Shown one piece after another: positions 1 through 8,606 of a stretch of DNA of 42,967 nucleotides. Positions within the stretch are counted from its first letter, which is position 1, and each line of letters begins with the position of its first letter. The position numbers and the translations under genes were made by a program. This DNA comes from Myxococcales bacterium (GTDB taxonomy: Bacteria > Myxococcota_A > Polyangia > Polyangiales > Polyangiaceae), in contig CANJCO010000043.1 of assembly GCA_947473045.1 (NCBI GenBank), forward strand, positions 1 to 42,967, written 5' to 3'. The notes beneath the pieces are model-generated. The model was not told the origin of the DNA and did not search any database. It saw nothing but the letters and a program-made list of their open reading frames with translations.

Positions 1-1
1 C

Positions 2-1471
2 GACGGGTTCGGCTGCGTCGCGTGCGTGCCGGGCTCCGGATCGTGCAACGGAAACCTCGGCAGCGTCTGCAAGAGCGACGGCAGCGGATACGTCACGAGC
101 GACTGCGATCCCGCCCTCGGACTCACCTGCAATCAAGGCATTTGCACCGGAGACTGCGCCAACGTCGGTCAGAGCTACATCGGCTGCGACTACTACGCCG
201 TGACGCTCCCCAATCCGCTCGTCAATCAGGCCAACTTCTTCGCGTCGGTCTCCATCGCGAACACGGGGTCGAGCACCGCAAAGATCACCGTTACGGGGCC
301 AGCCGCATTCAACCAGACCTACAACGTGGCGGCGGGCGCCATCCAGGAAGTGAAGTTGCCGTGGGAGGTGAACATCTCCACGCAGCAGAACAGCGTGCTC
401 GAAAAGGGTGGCGCGTATCGCATTCGCAGCACCGAGCCCGTGACTGTTTATCAGTTTAACGCCCGCGACTACTTTCTCAACGGCCAGTATTCATACACCA
501 ACGACGCGTCGATCCTGATTCCGGTCAACGCGATGACTGGCAATTACTACGTGGCCACCATGCCGACATGGTCGGGATATCCCGGCAACATTTCGATCGT
601 GGCTACCGCCGACAATACCAGCGTCGACTTCACCCCGAGCAGCACCGTCACCGCTGGCGGCGGCATCGCAGCCAGCGGAAAGAGCACGGTCACGCTCAAC
701 CGCGGCGATGTGCTCGTCATCGCCTCGACGAAGAACTCCGGCGCCGGCACCTATGGCACAGAGCTCAGCGGCGCGCTCGTGAAGGCGAACCAGCCGGTCG
801 AGGTCTTTGGTGGCTCCACCTGTAGCGATATCCCCGCGAACGTTCCGTATTGCGACCACACCGAAGAAGTGCAGTTTCCGCTCGAGACGCTTCGGAGCAA
901 CTACGTCGTAGTTCCGCCGCGCAACGGCGCCAGCCCGAACACGTCCCGCGAGTACGTGCGGCTCGTCGGTACGGTGGCGAACACGACGCTGACCTATGCC
1001 CCGTCCACGCCAGCCGGCGCGCCGGCGACGCTGAACGCGGGGCAAGTGGCGCTCTTCCAGTCCACGGCCGCGTTCGAGGTCAAGAGCTCCAATCCCATCG
1101 CGGTTGGCGAATACATGGAAGGCGAGAGCAATTTCGTGCCGGGCAACGCTGGATCGGGAGATCCAGCAATGAGCATGTGCGTGGCGAAAGACCAGTATCG
1201 CGACGCGTACACGTTCACCGCGCCCAACAACTACGCTCAGAACTGGGCCACGGTGATCGCGCCCGCGAACACCACGGTCACGATCGACGGCGTCAACGTG
1301 GGCGGCTGGGTCGCGATCGGGCTCACCGGTTATTCCTACGCATACGCCTCGCTGTCGCTCGCTCAGAGCAATCACTCCGCCTCCGGGTCTGCGCCGTTCG
1401 GCATCGAGGTCTACGGATACGGCGCCTACACGAGCTACTGGTACCCCGGCGGCCTCAATCTCAAGCGCTGA
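2..1471 (+). CDS. IgGFc-binding-like surface protein, 5' truncated
   Basis: The reading frame is open to the left edge, so the true start lies outside; the GTG at 26 is only an internal codon, because codons upstream of it continue a Cys-rich pattern. The visible 489 residues begin with a Cys-rich stretch (about eleven Cys in the first 65 residues), then a long beta-rich region resembling the IgGFc-binding N-terminal domain family. The order of landmarks (SYIGCDYY, GGAYRIRSTEPVTVYQFNA, YSYTNDASILIP, the final YGYGAYTSYWYPGGLNL) is matched block by block by the protein at 12184-13875, so the two are paralogues. Such proteins are common in myxobacteria and presumed exported to the surface; the ligand is unknown and binding to IgG is not implied. 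No signal peptide can be checked because the N-terminus is missing. Confidence 0.85.
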   Translation, partial: DGFGCVACVPGSGSCNGNLGSVCKSDGSGYVTSDCDPALGLTCNQGICTGDCANVGQSYIGCDYYAVTLPNPLVNQANFFASVSIANTGSSTAKITVTGPAAFNQTYNVAAGAIQEVKLPWEVNISTQQNSVLEKGGAYRIRSTEPVTVYQFNARDYFLNGQYSYTNDASILIPVNAMTGNYYVATMPTWSGYPGNISIVATADNTSVDFTPSSTVTAGGGIAASGKSTVTLNRGDVLVIASTKNSGAGTYGTELSGALVKANQPVEVFGGSTCSDIPANVPYCDHTEEVQFPLETLRSNYVVVPPRNGASPNTSREYVRLVGTVANTTLTYAPSTPAGAPATLNAGQVALFQSTAAFEVKSSNPIAVGEYMEGESNFVPGNAGSGDPAMSMCVAKDQYRDAYTFTAPNNYAQNWATVIAPANTTVTIDGVNVGGWVAIGLTGYSYAYASLSLAQSNHSASGSAPFGIEVYGYGAYTSYWYPGGLNLKR

Positions 1472-1535
1472 CGCGGCGCGAATCACGCTTTCAGCAACAT
1501 TGAGGCGATTTTTGCGGCTAGCGTAGCGGCCTGCA

Positions 1536-3011
1536 ATGGCGAAGGTAACGCAGGCTGCGAAGGTCGGGGCGCTCGTCCTCGCGTCCGCGGCTGGCGCTTA
1601 CGTCATCTACAGCACCATTTCCAAGAACGTGGGCGGCGGAGGCGGCTACCTCATCCACGGCTATCTCGATGACGCGAGCGGGGTCGCCAATCACTCGCGT
1701 GTGACCATCGCGGGCATTGCCGTGGGCACCATCGACTCCATAAAGCTCGAGGGCGGCAAGGCGCGCGTCGACATTCGCGTGTCGGGCGACGTGGCCCTGT
1801 TCGCTGACGCCACGATGGGCAAGAAGGCCTCGAGCCTGCTCGGCGAAAACGTCATCGTCCTTTCCGCGGGCGCGCGCGAGCCCCGCCTCAAGACGGGCGA
1901 CGAGATTCAGGTGCTGCCCGAGCAGGGGTCAGTCGACGAAATCAAGCGGGACGTCGCCGACGTCGCCAAGTTGGTCAAGCTCGTCGCGCAGCAACTGGCC
2001 GCCTCTGTGGGAAGCGATCAGGGGGGCAAGAACATGCGCCTCATCCTGCAAAATCTCGCCGACGCGACCGAGGCGCTCAACACCACGATCCGCGAAAACC
2101 GCGAGGTCATCAAGACCACCCTCGCCACCGTCGACCGCATCACGCGCCAGGGCGAGCCCGAGCTCGTCGACATCCTCAAGAACATTCGCTCCATCAGCGA
2201 AGACATCAGGGGAATCACCGCCGCCGCCACCGGCAAGCCCGGCGCGGGCGCGGGCTCCGACTTGCGCGAGAGCATCGAACACGTCAACCGCGCGAGTCAG
2301 AGTCTGCAGTCGGCCCTCGATCACGTCGATCACGTCGCCGATCGCCTCGATCGCGGAGAGGGCACGCTCGGCCGCCTGTCGAAAGACGACGCGCTCATCA
2401 ACGAAATTCAAGGAGTCGCCGAGGGCGTAAACGATCTCGTCGGCCCCGTCTCGCGCCTGCAGACGGTGGTCGGCCTGCGCAGCGACTACAACTTCCTCGC
2501 CAACACCATCAAGAGCTATGTCGAGGTTCGCCTGCAGCCGCGGGAGGACAAATACTACACGATCGAGCTCATCAACGATCCGCGCGGCAAGACGACCTTC
2601 ACGCAGACCGACGTCGACACGACCAATCCAAACGACCCCGCGCACTACCGCACGATCACGACGACGACGACCGATGCGTTCCGCTTTTCATTGCAGTTTG
2701 CACGCACTTTGGGGCCCGTCACCGGACGCTTCGGCATCAAGGAGTCGACCGGCGGCATGGGCGTCGATCTGCACCTCTTCAACAAGCGCTTCGAGGTCGT
2801 GACCGACCTGTTCGGCTTCGGCGAGGAGATCCAGCCGCGCGTTCGCGTCTATCTCTCCTACCAGTTCATCGATCGCCTCTGGCTGCTCGGCGGTGTCGAT
2901 CACCTGTTTTTGCCGAGCCGCCGCGACTACTTCGTAGGACTGTCGCTGCGTTTTACCGACGACGATCTGAAGACGATATTGCCGTTCGCTCCCGCGGGCC
3001 TCACCAAGTAG
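1536..3011 (+). CDS. MCE (MlaD-type) lipid-transport protein with barrel-like C-terminus
   Basis: 491 residues. An N-terminal membrane anchor (about residues 8-25) is followed by one MCE domain (about 35-130), recognisable by the DDASGVANHSRVTIAGIAVG and ASSLLGENVIVL blocks. MCE proteins form periplasmic rings or tubes that move phospholipids between membranes. After the domain comes a long helical region (about 135-320, rich in heptad-like Asp/Val/Leu patterns), then some 160 residues of alternating polar/hydrophobic strands ending near GLSLRFTDDDLK, which look like an outer-membrane beta-barrel or lipid-facing beta domain. MlaE/MlaF-type permease and ATPase genes are not adjacent. The ATG start is 64 bp after the preceding gene. 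It converges on the PilZ gene with a 5-bp gap. The MCE call is firm; the barrel is inference. Confidence 0.88.
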   Translation: MAKVTQAAKVGALVLASAAGAYVIYSTISKNVGGGGGYLIHGYLDDASGVANHSRVTIAGIAVGTIDSIKLEGGKARVDIRVSGDVALFADATMGKKASSLLGENVIVLSAGAREPRLKTGDEIQVLPEQGSVDEIKRDVADVAKLVKLVAQQLAASVGSDQGGKNMRLILQNLADATEALNTTIRENREVIKTTLATVDRITRQGEPELVDILKNIRSISEDIRGITAAATGKPGAGAGSDLRESIEHVNRASQSLQSALDHVDHVADRLDRGEGTLGRLSKDDALINEIQGVAEGVNDLVGPVSRLQTVVGLRSDYNFLANTIKSYVEVRLQPREDKYYTIELINDPRGKTTFTQTDVDTTNPNDPAHYRTITTTTTDAFRFSLQFARTLGPVTGRFGIKESTGGMGVDLHLFNKRFEVVTDLFGFGEEIQPRVRVYLSYQFIDRLWLLGGVDHLFLPSRRDYFVGLSLRFTDDDLKTILPFAPAGLTK

Positions 3012-3016
3012 CGAGC

Positions 3017-4138
3017 TTATTCGGCGGCGTGGCCGAGCGACTCGTAGCCAGCGCGGTAGCGGTTCAAGTCGTCGCCGAGACCGCCTTCCAGCTTCACGCC
3101 GAAGCCGGGCGGCACGGTCGCCGTCTCGCTTTGACCGAAGGCACGGCGCCACGCCACGCGGCCAACGAGCCGCACGCGGCGATCCGAGCGCGGCGGCCAC
3201 AGCTCGAGCCAGGCCTCCTGACCCGGATCGAGCGGCGCGAGCGTGCGGATGTACAGACCACCGGCGCTGACGTTGTACGTAAAGCCGAGCTCATCGCGCT
3301 CACGACCCGCGGCACGAAATGCGACCGTCGTACCGAAGAGCGCGCGCGGGCTCTCACGGCGCGAGGCGACCTCGAAGCCGAGCTCGTTGGCGAGGAAGAT
3401 CACGTTCTCCGGCGGCGCGAACGCGTCGGTCACAGCGACGCGCGGCTTGCCCGCGAGCTCCGCGCGCGTGGCGGCGATGTGCCTCGGCTCCACGGCGACG
3501 ACCCACGGCTGCGGCGCCGCGCCCGCTCGCTCCGCCAGCACCTCCAGTCCACCGGTCCGCAGCAGCTCCTCGTCCGAGACCACGAGCTTCGCCTCCGGCC
3601 TGCGCGCCGCGGCGGCATCGACCGCGAAGTCGACGTCGAAGCCTCCGTTGAGCAGCACGCGACCGACGACCGCGCGCCACGCAGCGTCGGCGCCTGCGAC
3701 AATCGCGAGGCCTTTGCGACCCGCCGCGAGCGGCTCGCCCTGCTGGCCGCGAGCGAGCGCCCGCAGGCGCGTGCGAAGTCGGTCAGGCTCGCCCGAAGGA
3801 ATGACCTCATCGCCGCCGGCGGAGAAGATTTCGGTGAACGCGAGATCGGACGACTCCGCCGTCAGCGCCATGACCGGCACGTGAGCGTAGGCGCGACGAA
3901 GGCGAACCTTCACGCACGGACTGCTGCCCGAAGGCCCGCCGAGCGGAACGATGATGGCGAGCGGCGCGCGCGCGCCGACCTCGGGGACCTCATCGCCGTC
4001 AGCCTCGACCAGGGCGAGTCCGAGCTCTTCGACGACCGTCCGAAGACTCGAAAGTGCGCCGCCCGAGAGGTCTCCGACGGTCACAACGGGGCGGTCCGTC
4101 AGCTGCGGGTTTCGATCGGACGCGGAGGCAGTCGACAT
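3017..4138 (-). CDS. PilZ-domain protein with two receiver-like modules
   Basis: 373 residues from the ATG at 4138, which has GAGG six bases upstream; a GTG at 4168 would add ten residues. The C-terminal third (about residues 265-365) is a PilZ domain: RESPR (RxxxR) followed by NVSAGG (N/DxSxxG) are the c-di-GMP-binding signatures. The N-terminal two thirds read as two tandem receiver-like folds (about 18-125 and 130-240). The first has IIVPLGG where the phospho-acceptor Asp should be, so it is probably a pseudo-receiver; the second has KLVVSDEE at that place. Role inferred: c-di-GMP-responsive output in motility or polysaccharide control. It lies alone, convergent with the MCE gene. The PilZ part is certain, the receiver folds moderately so. 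Confidence 0.82.
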   Translation of the reverse strand: MSTASASDRNPQLTDRPVVTVGDLSGGALSSLRTVVEELGLALVEADGDEVPEVGARAPLAIIVPLGGPSGSSPCVKVRLRRAYAHVPVMALTAESSDLAFTEIFSAGGDEVIPSGEPDRLRTRLRALARGQQGEPLAAGRKGLAIVAGADAAWRAVVGRVLLNGGFDVDFAVDAAAARRPEAKLVVSDEELLRTGGLEVLAERAGAAPQPWVVAVEPRHIAATRAELAGKPRVAVTDAFAPPENVIFLANELGFEVASRRESPRALFGTTVAFRAAGRERDELGFTYNVSAGGLYIRTLAPLDPGQEAWLELWPPRSDRRVRLVGRVAWRRAFGQSETATVPPGFGVKLEGGLGDDLNRYRAGYESLGHAAE

Positions 4139-4308
4139 GAAGATCCTCACCGGGCGGAGACAGACCACCCGCCATGAAACAGCGAGCAGTCCGGACGAAG
4201 GAAGCGGACCGCGCGAGCCGGCGCGTGACGCTCTGATGACCGCCTACCCATAGCACGCCTTGGGGCCGACAATCGGCGCCGTTGTCCGCGACCGCACCTC
4301 CGGAGATG

Positions 4309-4326
4309 ACTGACCGCAGGGTCAGT
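4309..4326. repeat. Palindrome copy: ACTGACC-GCAG-GGTCAGT
   Basis: A perfect 7-bp inverted repeat with a 4-base loop whose last base is part of the TAA stop codon of the tetraheme lipoprotein gene. The arms are identical to those of the copy at 12171-12188. Confidence 0.7.
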
Positions 4327-6017
4327 TATTGCTTCGGCCTGCCATGACCCGGCCCGAGCACTTCGGGGAGCTTTGCGAGCGCGTCGAACGAATGCACGTG
4401 CGGAGGATGGTGACACGACCGACACGAATCTGCGCCGGGCCGCGCGACAGGAGGCGCGACGGACGGGTTCGCCGCGTGCTTCGACCCGGGGCCGTGGCAA
4501 ACTTCGCACTGCACGGCCTCGAGCTTGTCGACATGCGTGACCGTGCTGCCACCCGGGCGATCGTAGCCGGTAACGTGGCAGCTCACGCAGTCGAGGTTGA
4601 ACTCCTTCGACTGGGCGGACAGCGTGGTGTACGCGCCCTTGTGCGCCGTCTTGTCCCAAACGGCGCGCGCCTCTTCGTGGCAGACGGTGCACTTGTCGAT
4701 GCCCACGTACGAAGCCTCCCCGGGAGCGGGCGCGGGCGGCAACTTGCCGGCGAACGCGAGCTTGTTGGCGGCGTTCACCTTCTTGTAATATGCATGCAAC
4801 TGCGCGTTGACCGCGTCGTCTTTGCCGACGCCCTCGCGAACTTCAACGATCGCGTAGCGGAAGAAGCTGCCAACGGCGGGCGGGGCGGGCGCGTCGAGCG
4901 TCACCTTTTCGGCCTCGAGCCTCGCCAGATCGGCCTTTCGTGCCCCGATGTCGCTGGCGGCGACCTTGCCCTCCCGCTCCCAGATCGCGATCCTTGCGCG
5001 GAGGTCATCGATGCTGCGCATGAGCGCCTGACGCTTCGCCGACAGCGCCAGGCCTGCGCCGTCCTCGAACGTGAAGTCAGCGCCGCGCACGTACAAGTCG
5101 AGCTCGGCGATCGTCTGAAGGTGGTTGCCCGTCTCTGCGATGAGCACGTCGCCGACACGCTCCGGCAGCGGAGTCTCGGAGTTCACGTCTCCGCTCTGAC
5201 TGCTCGAGCCGACGAGCACCGCGGTGAGCGTCGGAACCGCGTCGGCGATGCGCTTGGCTTCTCCGCGCCCGAGGGCGCCCACCGCGATGACGATCTGCGC
5301 GCCTTGTTGACGCACGCTCGCCGCCTCGCGCTTGATGGCTTCGACGGCCGACGAGACGATCACGCCCGAGATCGGGCCCCCGCCCTTGGGATCGTCAAGC
5401 CCGGAGGCACCGACGAAGCCGACTTTGACTCCGCCGATCTCACGCACGACCGAGCCCGCCCACGGCGCAGGGCCCGCGCTGGCCGATGCGTTCGCGACCA
5501 GCATCGCGCCGCCGCTCGCCGAAGCGAGCGCCGCGAGCTCAGGCTGACCCGCCGCCCAGTCATTGCGCCCGGGAGCAAAGCCCACGAAGCCGAGCCCGCC
5601 AAGCACGGCCGCGAGCGTCTCCGCTTTCGTGATCTCCTGTGCGCGCCGCTCATCGCGCAGCGTCGGGTCCATGAAAAAAAGCGGGCCGGCCGCAACCAGC
5701 GCGGCGTTCGGCGCAGTGGCCCGCCCCGCGCGAACCAGGGCTGCTGCGTGATCGAGACCCCCGAGCTGATCTTTGACGCACCCGCACGGCTCGAGCGCGC
5801 CAGCGACGTCGCTCACGAGGTAGAGCCTCAGCGTTGGCGGCCCGATGGCAGCGGCCGCCTCCGCCGCCGGTCGGGGCTGCGACGACTTGCACCCTTCGCA
5901 GGCCACGAGCGCCCCGCCCGACGCCAGCCCCAGCAGCAGCGCTGCGTGGGCGACCAGCCGAGCCGCACGACCTCGTTGCGTTCCGTGCGCCGGCGTTCGA
6001 TCCTTGAAGCGTCTCAT
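4326..6017 (-). CDS. Lipoprotein: degenerate 5'-nucleotidase-like domain fused to tetraheme cytochrome c
   Basis: 563 residues from the ATG at 6017 (a GTG at 6056 would add thirteen). A signal peptide ends in a lipobox (GGALVAC), predicting a lipid-anchored exported protein. Residues about 50-340 resemble the UshA/5'-nucleotidase metallophosphoesterase fold, with the EPCGC and LGGL motifs of the cytochrome-linked branch. The metal ligands are missing: DxH reads DVAG, the GD position reads GP, and GNHD/E reads GRND, so phosphatase activity is unlikely. The last 130 residues hold four CxxCH heme sites (CTVCH, CVSCH, CEVCH, CRSCH) of the cytochrome c554/c' type. Likely an exported electron carrier; partner unknown. 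Divergent from the kinase gene with 86 bp between them. Confidence 0.83.
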   Translation of the reverse strand: MRRFKDRTPAHGTQRGRAARLVAHAALLLGLASGGALVACEGCKSSQPRPAAEAAAAIGPPTLRLYLVSDVAGALEPCGCVKDQLGGLDHAAALVRAGRATAPNAALVAAGPLFFMDPTLRDERRAQEITKAETLAAVLGGLGFVGFAPGRNDWAAGQPELAALASASGGAMLVANASASAGPAPWAGSVVREIGGVKVGFVGASGLDDPKGGGPISGVIVSSAVEAIKREAASVRQQGAQIVIAVGALGRGEAKRIADAVPTLTAVLVGSSSQSGDVNSETPLPERVGDVLIAETGNHLQTIAELDLYVRGADFTFEDGAGLALSAKRQALMRSIDDLRARIAIWEREGKVAASDIGARKADLARLEAEKVTLDAPAPPAVGSFFRYAIVEVREGVGKDDAVNAQLHAYYKKVNAANKLAFAGKLPPAPAPGEASYVGIDKCTVCHEEARAVWDKTAHKGAYTTLSAQSKEFNLDCVSCHVTGYDRPGGSTVTHVDKLEAVQCEVCHGPGSKHAANPSVAPPVARPGADSCRSCHHPPHVHSFDALAKLPEVLGPGHGRPKQ

Positions 6018-6103
6018 GGTTGATCGACCTACGAAATAGTGCCTCTTTCCGCGCACCGCCAGCCCCGTTATCCCGGAACGGTGCGCGCGGCCGCCCAGAG
6101 CTC

Positions 6104-8083
6104 ATGATCCCTCACGACCCAAACATCCAGATTTCGTCTTACGTGCTCGAAGCGAGGCTCGCCGTCGGCGGGACCGCCGAGGTGTTCTTGGCGCGGCATG
6201 CGTCGGGCGAACGGGTCGTGATCAAGCGACTGCTGCCGGAGCTTCTTGGCGACGAAGCCCTGCGCGCCATGTTCCGCCGCGAGGCCGCGCTGCAGGCGGC
6301 GGTTCGGCACGACAACATCGTCGCGGTGCTCGGTTCGGGCGTCGGCGCCCAGAGCGAGCCATTTCTTGTGCTCGAATACGTGGAGGGACTCGACGCTCAC
6401 CGCCTGCTGCGTCGGTTGCGCCTGCACGGCCGCCCGCTGCCCAACGCCCTCGCAGTTCACGTCGTTCGCGAGGTGCTGGCGGCGCTCGGCGCCGTGCACA
6501 GCGCGCGCGATGCCGCGGGCGAAAACCTTGGAATCGTGCATCGCGACGTCACGCCCTCGAACGTGTATTTGGCGCGGAGCGGTCAGGTAAAGCTCGGCGA
6601 TTTCGGCATCGCCTGCGCGCGAGCCCCGAGCGGTTCGGAGCGCGGCACCGAGCTGCGAGGCAAGGCGTCTTATCTCGCGCCCGAGCAGGTAAACGACGAG
6701 CCGTTCGATCTGCGCGCCGACCTGTTCAGCGTCGCATCGGTGCTGGCCGAGATGCTCATCGGCGAGCCGCTCTTCGGCGGCGGCAGCAAACTCGCTGTGC
6801 TTCTGGCCATTCGCGACGGGCACATTGACCCGCTGGTCAGCTATCGGGGCGAGTTGCCTCCGGCGCTCTACGACGTGCTCTTGCGCGCCCTGGCTCGCGA
6901 CCCCGACCGGAGATTCGCCAGCGCCGCTGCGTTCTCTGCGGCGCTCGAACCGTTCGCACCTCCGCGCGACGCAGCGACCCGTGAGCTGTCCGCGCTCGTT
7001 ACGACGGCGGCTGACGAAAGCGAGACCGATCAGACGCGCGCGGCCGAAGCGATTGAAGCCAGCGACGACGACGTTGCCACCGGGCGCATCGACGCGGAGA
7101 CCGCGAGCGATCGCGTCACTGGCGAGTACGCGCAGGTTCCCTCGTTCGTGACCTCACCCGACGGCGTACGGCGCGGCCCATGGGGGTTCGCGCAGCTCGC
7201 GATGGCCCTCGCCACGGGCGCCGTCGGCGGCAACGACGCGATCGCGTATGCCGGCGCGCCGCCAGCCCGCGCAGCCGCGATCAAGGACCTCGCGCGCTTC
7301 CTGCCGCTCACCACGCCGACGACGCGCAGCGTGCAAACTCCGGAAGGCCCCGACGCCTCTTACGCGCTTACGCCGGGCGCCATGCTTTCCATCCTGCTCG
7401 ACGTCCTCGGGCGGAGCGAGACCGCGATGCTCTTCTGCTCGTCCGAGCCGAATGCGCCCGAGCCACGACGCAAAGAACTCTATTTCGTGCGCGGGCGGCT
7501 CGTTCACGTCGCGTCTTCGAACGCGAGCGAGCTGCTCGGCGAATACCTCGTCGGTCGCCGCCGCATCTCACGCGAGGAGCTCAGCCTCGCGCTCGCCGTC
7601 CTGCCACACTATCAGGGCCGCCTCGGAGACACGCTGGTTGCGCTCGGACTCGTGACGGCGGTGGAAGTCTTCCAGGCGATCCGCGATCAGGGACGCGATC
7701 GCGTCGCCGACCTGTTTTCGTGGACGTCTGGCAGCGCGCAGCTTTACCGGGGACAGCTCGCGCAGCACGTCGAGTTTCCGCTCGACCTCGATATCGGGAC
7801 GCTGCTCATCGCCGGCATGGAGAGCCTGTTGTCGGGCGAAGCCGCGATCGACCGCTACCGCCCGCGCCTCGCAGCGAGCGTCGGACCCGCGACGCCTGGG
7901 CGGCCGACGCTCGCCAGCGTAAAGTGGCCGGCGACGATCGCCAGCACGCTCGCCCTGACCCGCACCCCCACGCGCCTGTCCGACCTGCTCGCGAGCGCCA
8001 CGCGCGGCGGAGCGAGCACGACCGGCGCCGTCCTGCGCGCGCTCGAGATTCTCATCGAAGCCCAGCTCGTCGCCTTCCTGTAG
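6104..8083 (+). CDS. Ser/Thr protein kinase with GYF_2-like and DUF4388-like regions
   Basis: 659 residues from the ATG at 6104; an in-frame ATG at 6020 lies almost on the divergent gene's start and is less likely. A complete Hanks-type kinase fills residues about 13-285: glycine loop VGGTAEV, catalytic Lys41, HRD at about 146-148 followed by VTPSN, DFG at about 166, APEQ. It should be active. Then comes an acidic linker, a short GPWGFAQLAMAL block resembling a GYF_2 module (about 355-405), and a DUF4388/PatA-N-like region (about 420-575). There is no obvious transmembrane segment, so it is probably cytoplasmic. In myxobacteria such kinases act in developmental and stress signalling; the substrate cannot be told from here. 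It converges on the thioesterase gene. Confidence 0.9.
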   Translation: MIPHDPNIQISSYVLEARLAVGGTAEVFLARHASGERVVIKRLLPELLGDEALRAMFRREAALQAAVRHDNIVAVLGSGVGAQSEPFLVLEYVEGLDAHRLLRRLRLHGRPLPNALAVHVVREVLAALGAVHSARDAAGENLGIVHRDVTPSNVYLARSGQVKLGDFGIACARAPSGSERGTELRGKASYLAPEQVNDEPFDLRADLFSVASVLAEMLIGEPLFGGGSKLAVLLAIRDGHIDPLVSYRGELPPALYDVLLRALARDPDRRFASAAAFSAALEPFAPPRDAATRELSALVTTAADESETDQTRAAEAIEASDDDVATGRIDAETASDRVTGEYAQVPSFVTSPDGVRRGPWGFAQLAMALATGAVGGNDAIAYAGAPPARAAAIKDLARFLPLTTPTTRSVQTPEGPDASYALTPGAMLSILLDVLGRSETAMLFCSSEPNAPEPRRKELYFVRGRLVHVASSNASELLGEYLVGRRRISREELSLALAVLPHYQGRLGDTLVALGLVTAVEVFQAIRDQGRDRVADLFSWTSGSAQLYRGQLAQHVEFPLDLDIGTLLIAGMESLLSGEAAIDRYRPRLAASVGPATPGRPTLASVKWPATIASTLALTRTPTRLSDLLASATRGGASTTGAVLRALEILIEAQLVAFL

Positions 8084-8127
8084 TCACCGACCACATGCAT
8101 GCATCATGCACGCATACGCCGGCATCG

Positions 8128-8598
8128 TCAGCGGCAGAAGCGCCGCCACGCGTCCGGAATGGGCTGCCCGAGCAGCCGCTCAGCGCCAGACGCGTCGACC
8201 AGCACGAACGCGATTTCGCCCTCGAACACGCACTCGCTGCCCTGATCCAGCGTGACCGCCACGCGCACCGACCGCGTGCCCTGGCTGCTCACTCGCCCCC
8301 TGCCCACGACCTCCGCCCCCAGCCGCACCGGGCGCTTCAACTTGCCCGAGACTTGCGCGGTGAAGCCGAACTTCTCGAGCACGCCAATGATCGTCCACGC
8401 GCCGATCTCGTCGGCGAGCGTAAGCACGAGCCCTCCGTGCATGATGCCGGGAGGCCCTTGATGCAGCTGCCCCGGGGTAAAATAAGTGACCACGGAGTCA
8501 CCTTCGCGCGCAAACGTCAGCCGAAAGCCGGTTGGGTGGTTCGGAGCGCAACCGAAGCAGGGCTGATCGGGGCCGAACAGCTCAGGATCGAGGAGCAT
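8128..8598 (-). CDS. PaaI-like hotdog-fold acyl-CoA thioesterase
   Basis: 156 residues starting at the ATG at 8598, eight bases after the prfB stop codon, so it is probably co-transcribed with prfB. The reading frame stays open far upstream, but that part is antisense-like noise overlapping prfB and has been left out. The HGGLVLTLADEIGAW block (about residues 54-68) is the hotdog helix with the acidic residue used by 4HBT/PaaI thioesterases. The N-terminus has a CFGC motif, seen in related small thioesterases. The likely reaction is hydrolysis of an acyl-CoA thioester in the cytoplasm; the acyl group is unknown. Confidence 0.85.
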   Translation of the reverse strand: MLLDPELFGPDQPCFGCAPNHPTGFRLTFAREGDSVVTYFTPGQLHQGPPGIMHGGLVLTLADEIGAWTIIGVLEKFGFTAQVSGKLKRPVRLGAEVVGRGRVSSQGTRSVRVAVTLDQGSECVFEGEIAFVLVDASGAERLLGQPIPDAWRRFCR

Positions 8599-8606
8599 CG
8601 CTGCGC

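Noticed and set aside
8093-8115. ATGCATGCATCATGCACGCAT-like tandem stretch between kinase and thioesterase genes
   Set aside because: Short and irregular; no sign of a functional repeat array, and it is in a 44-bp convergent gap.
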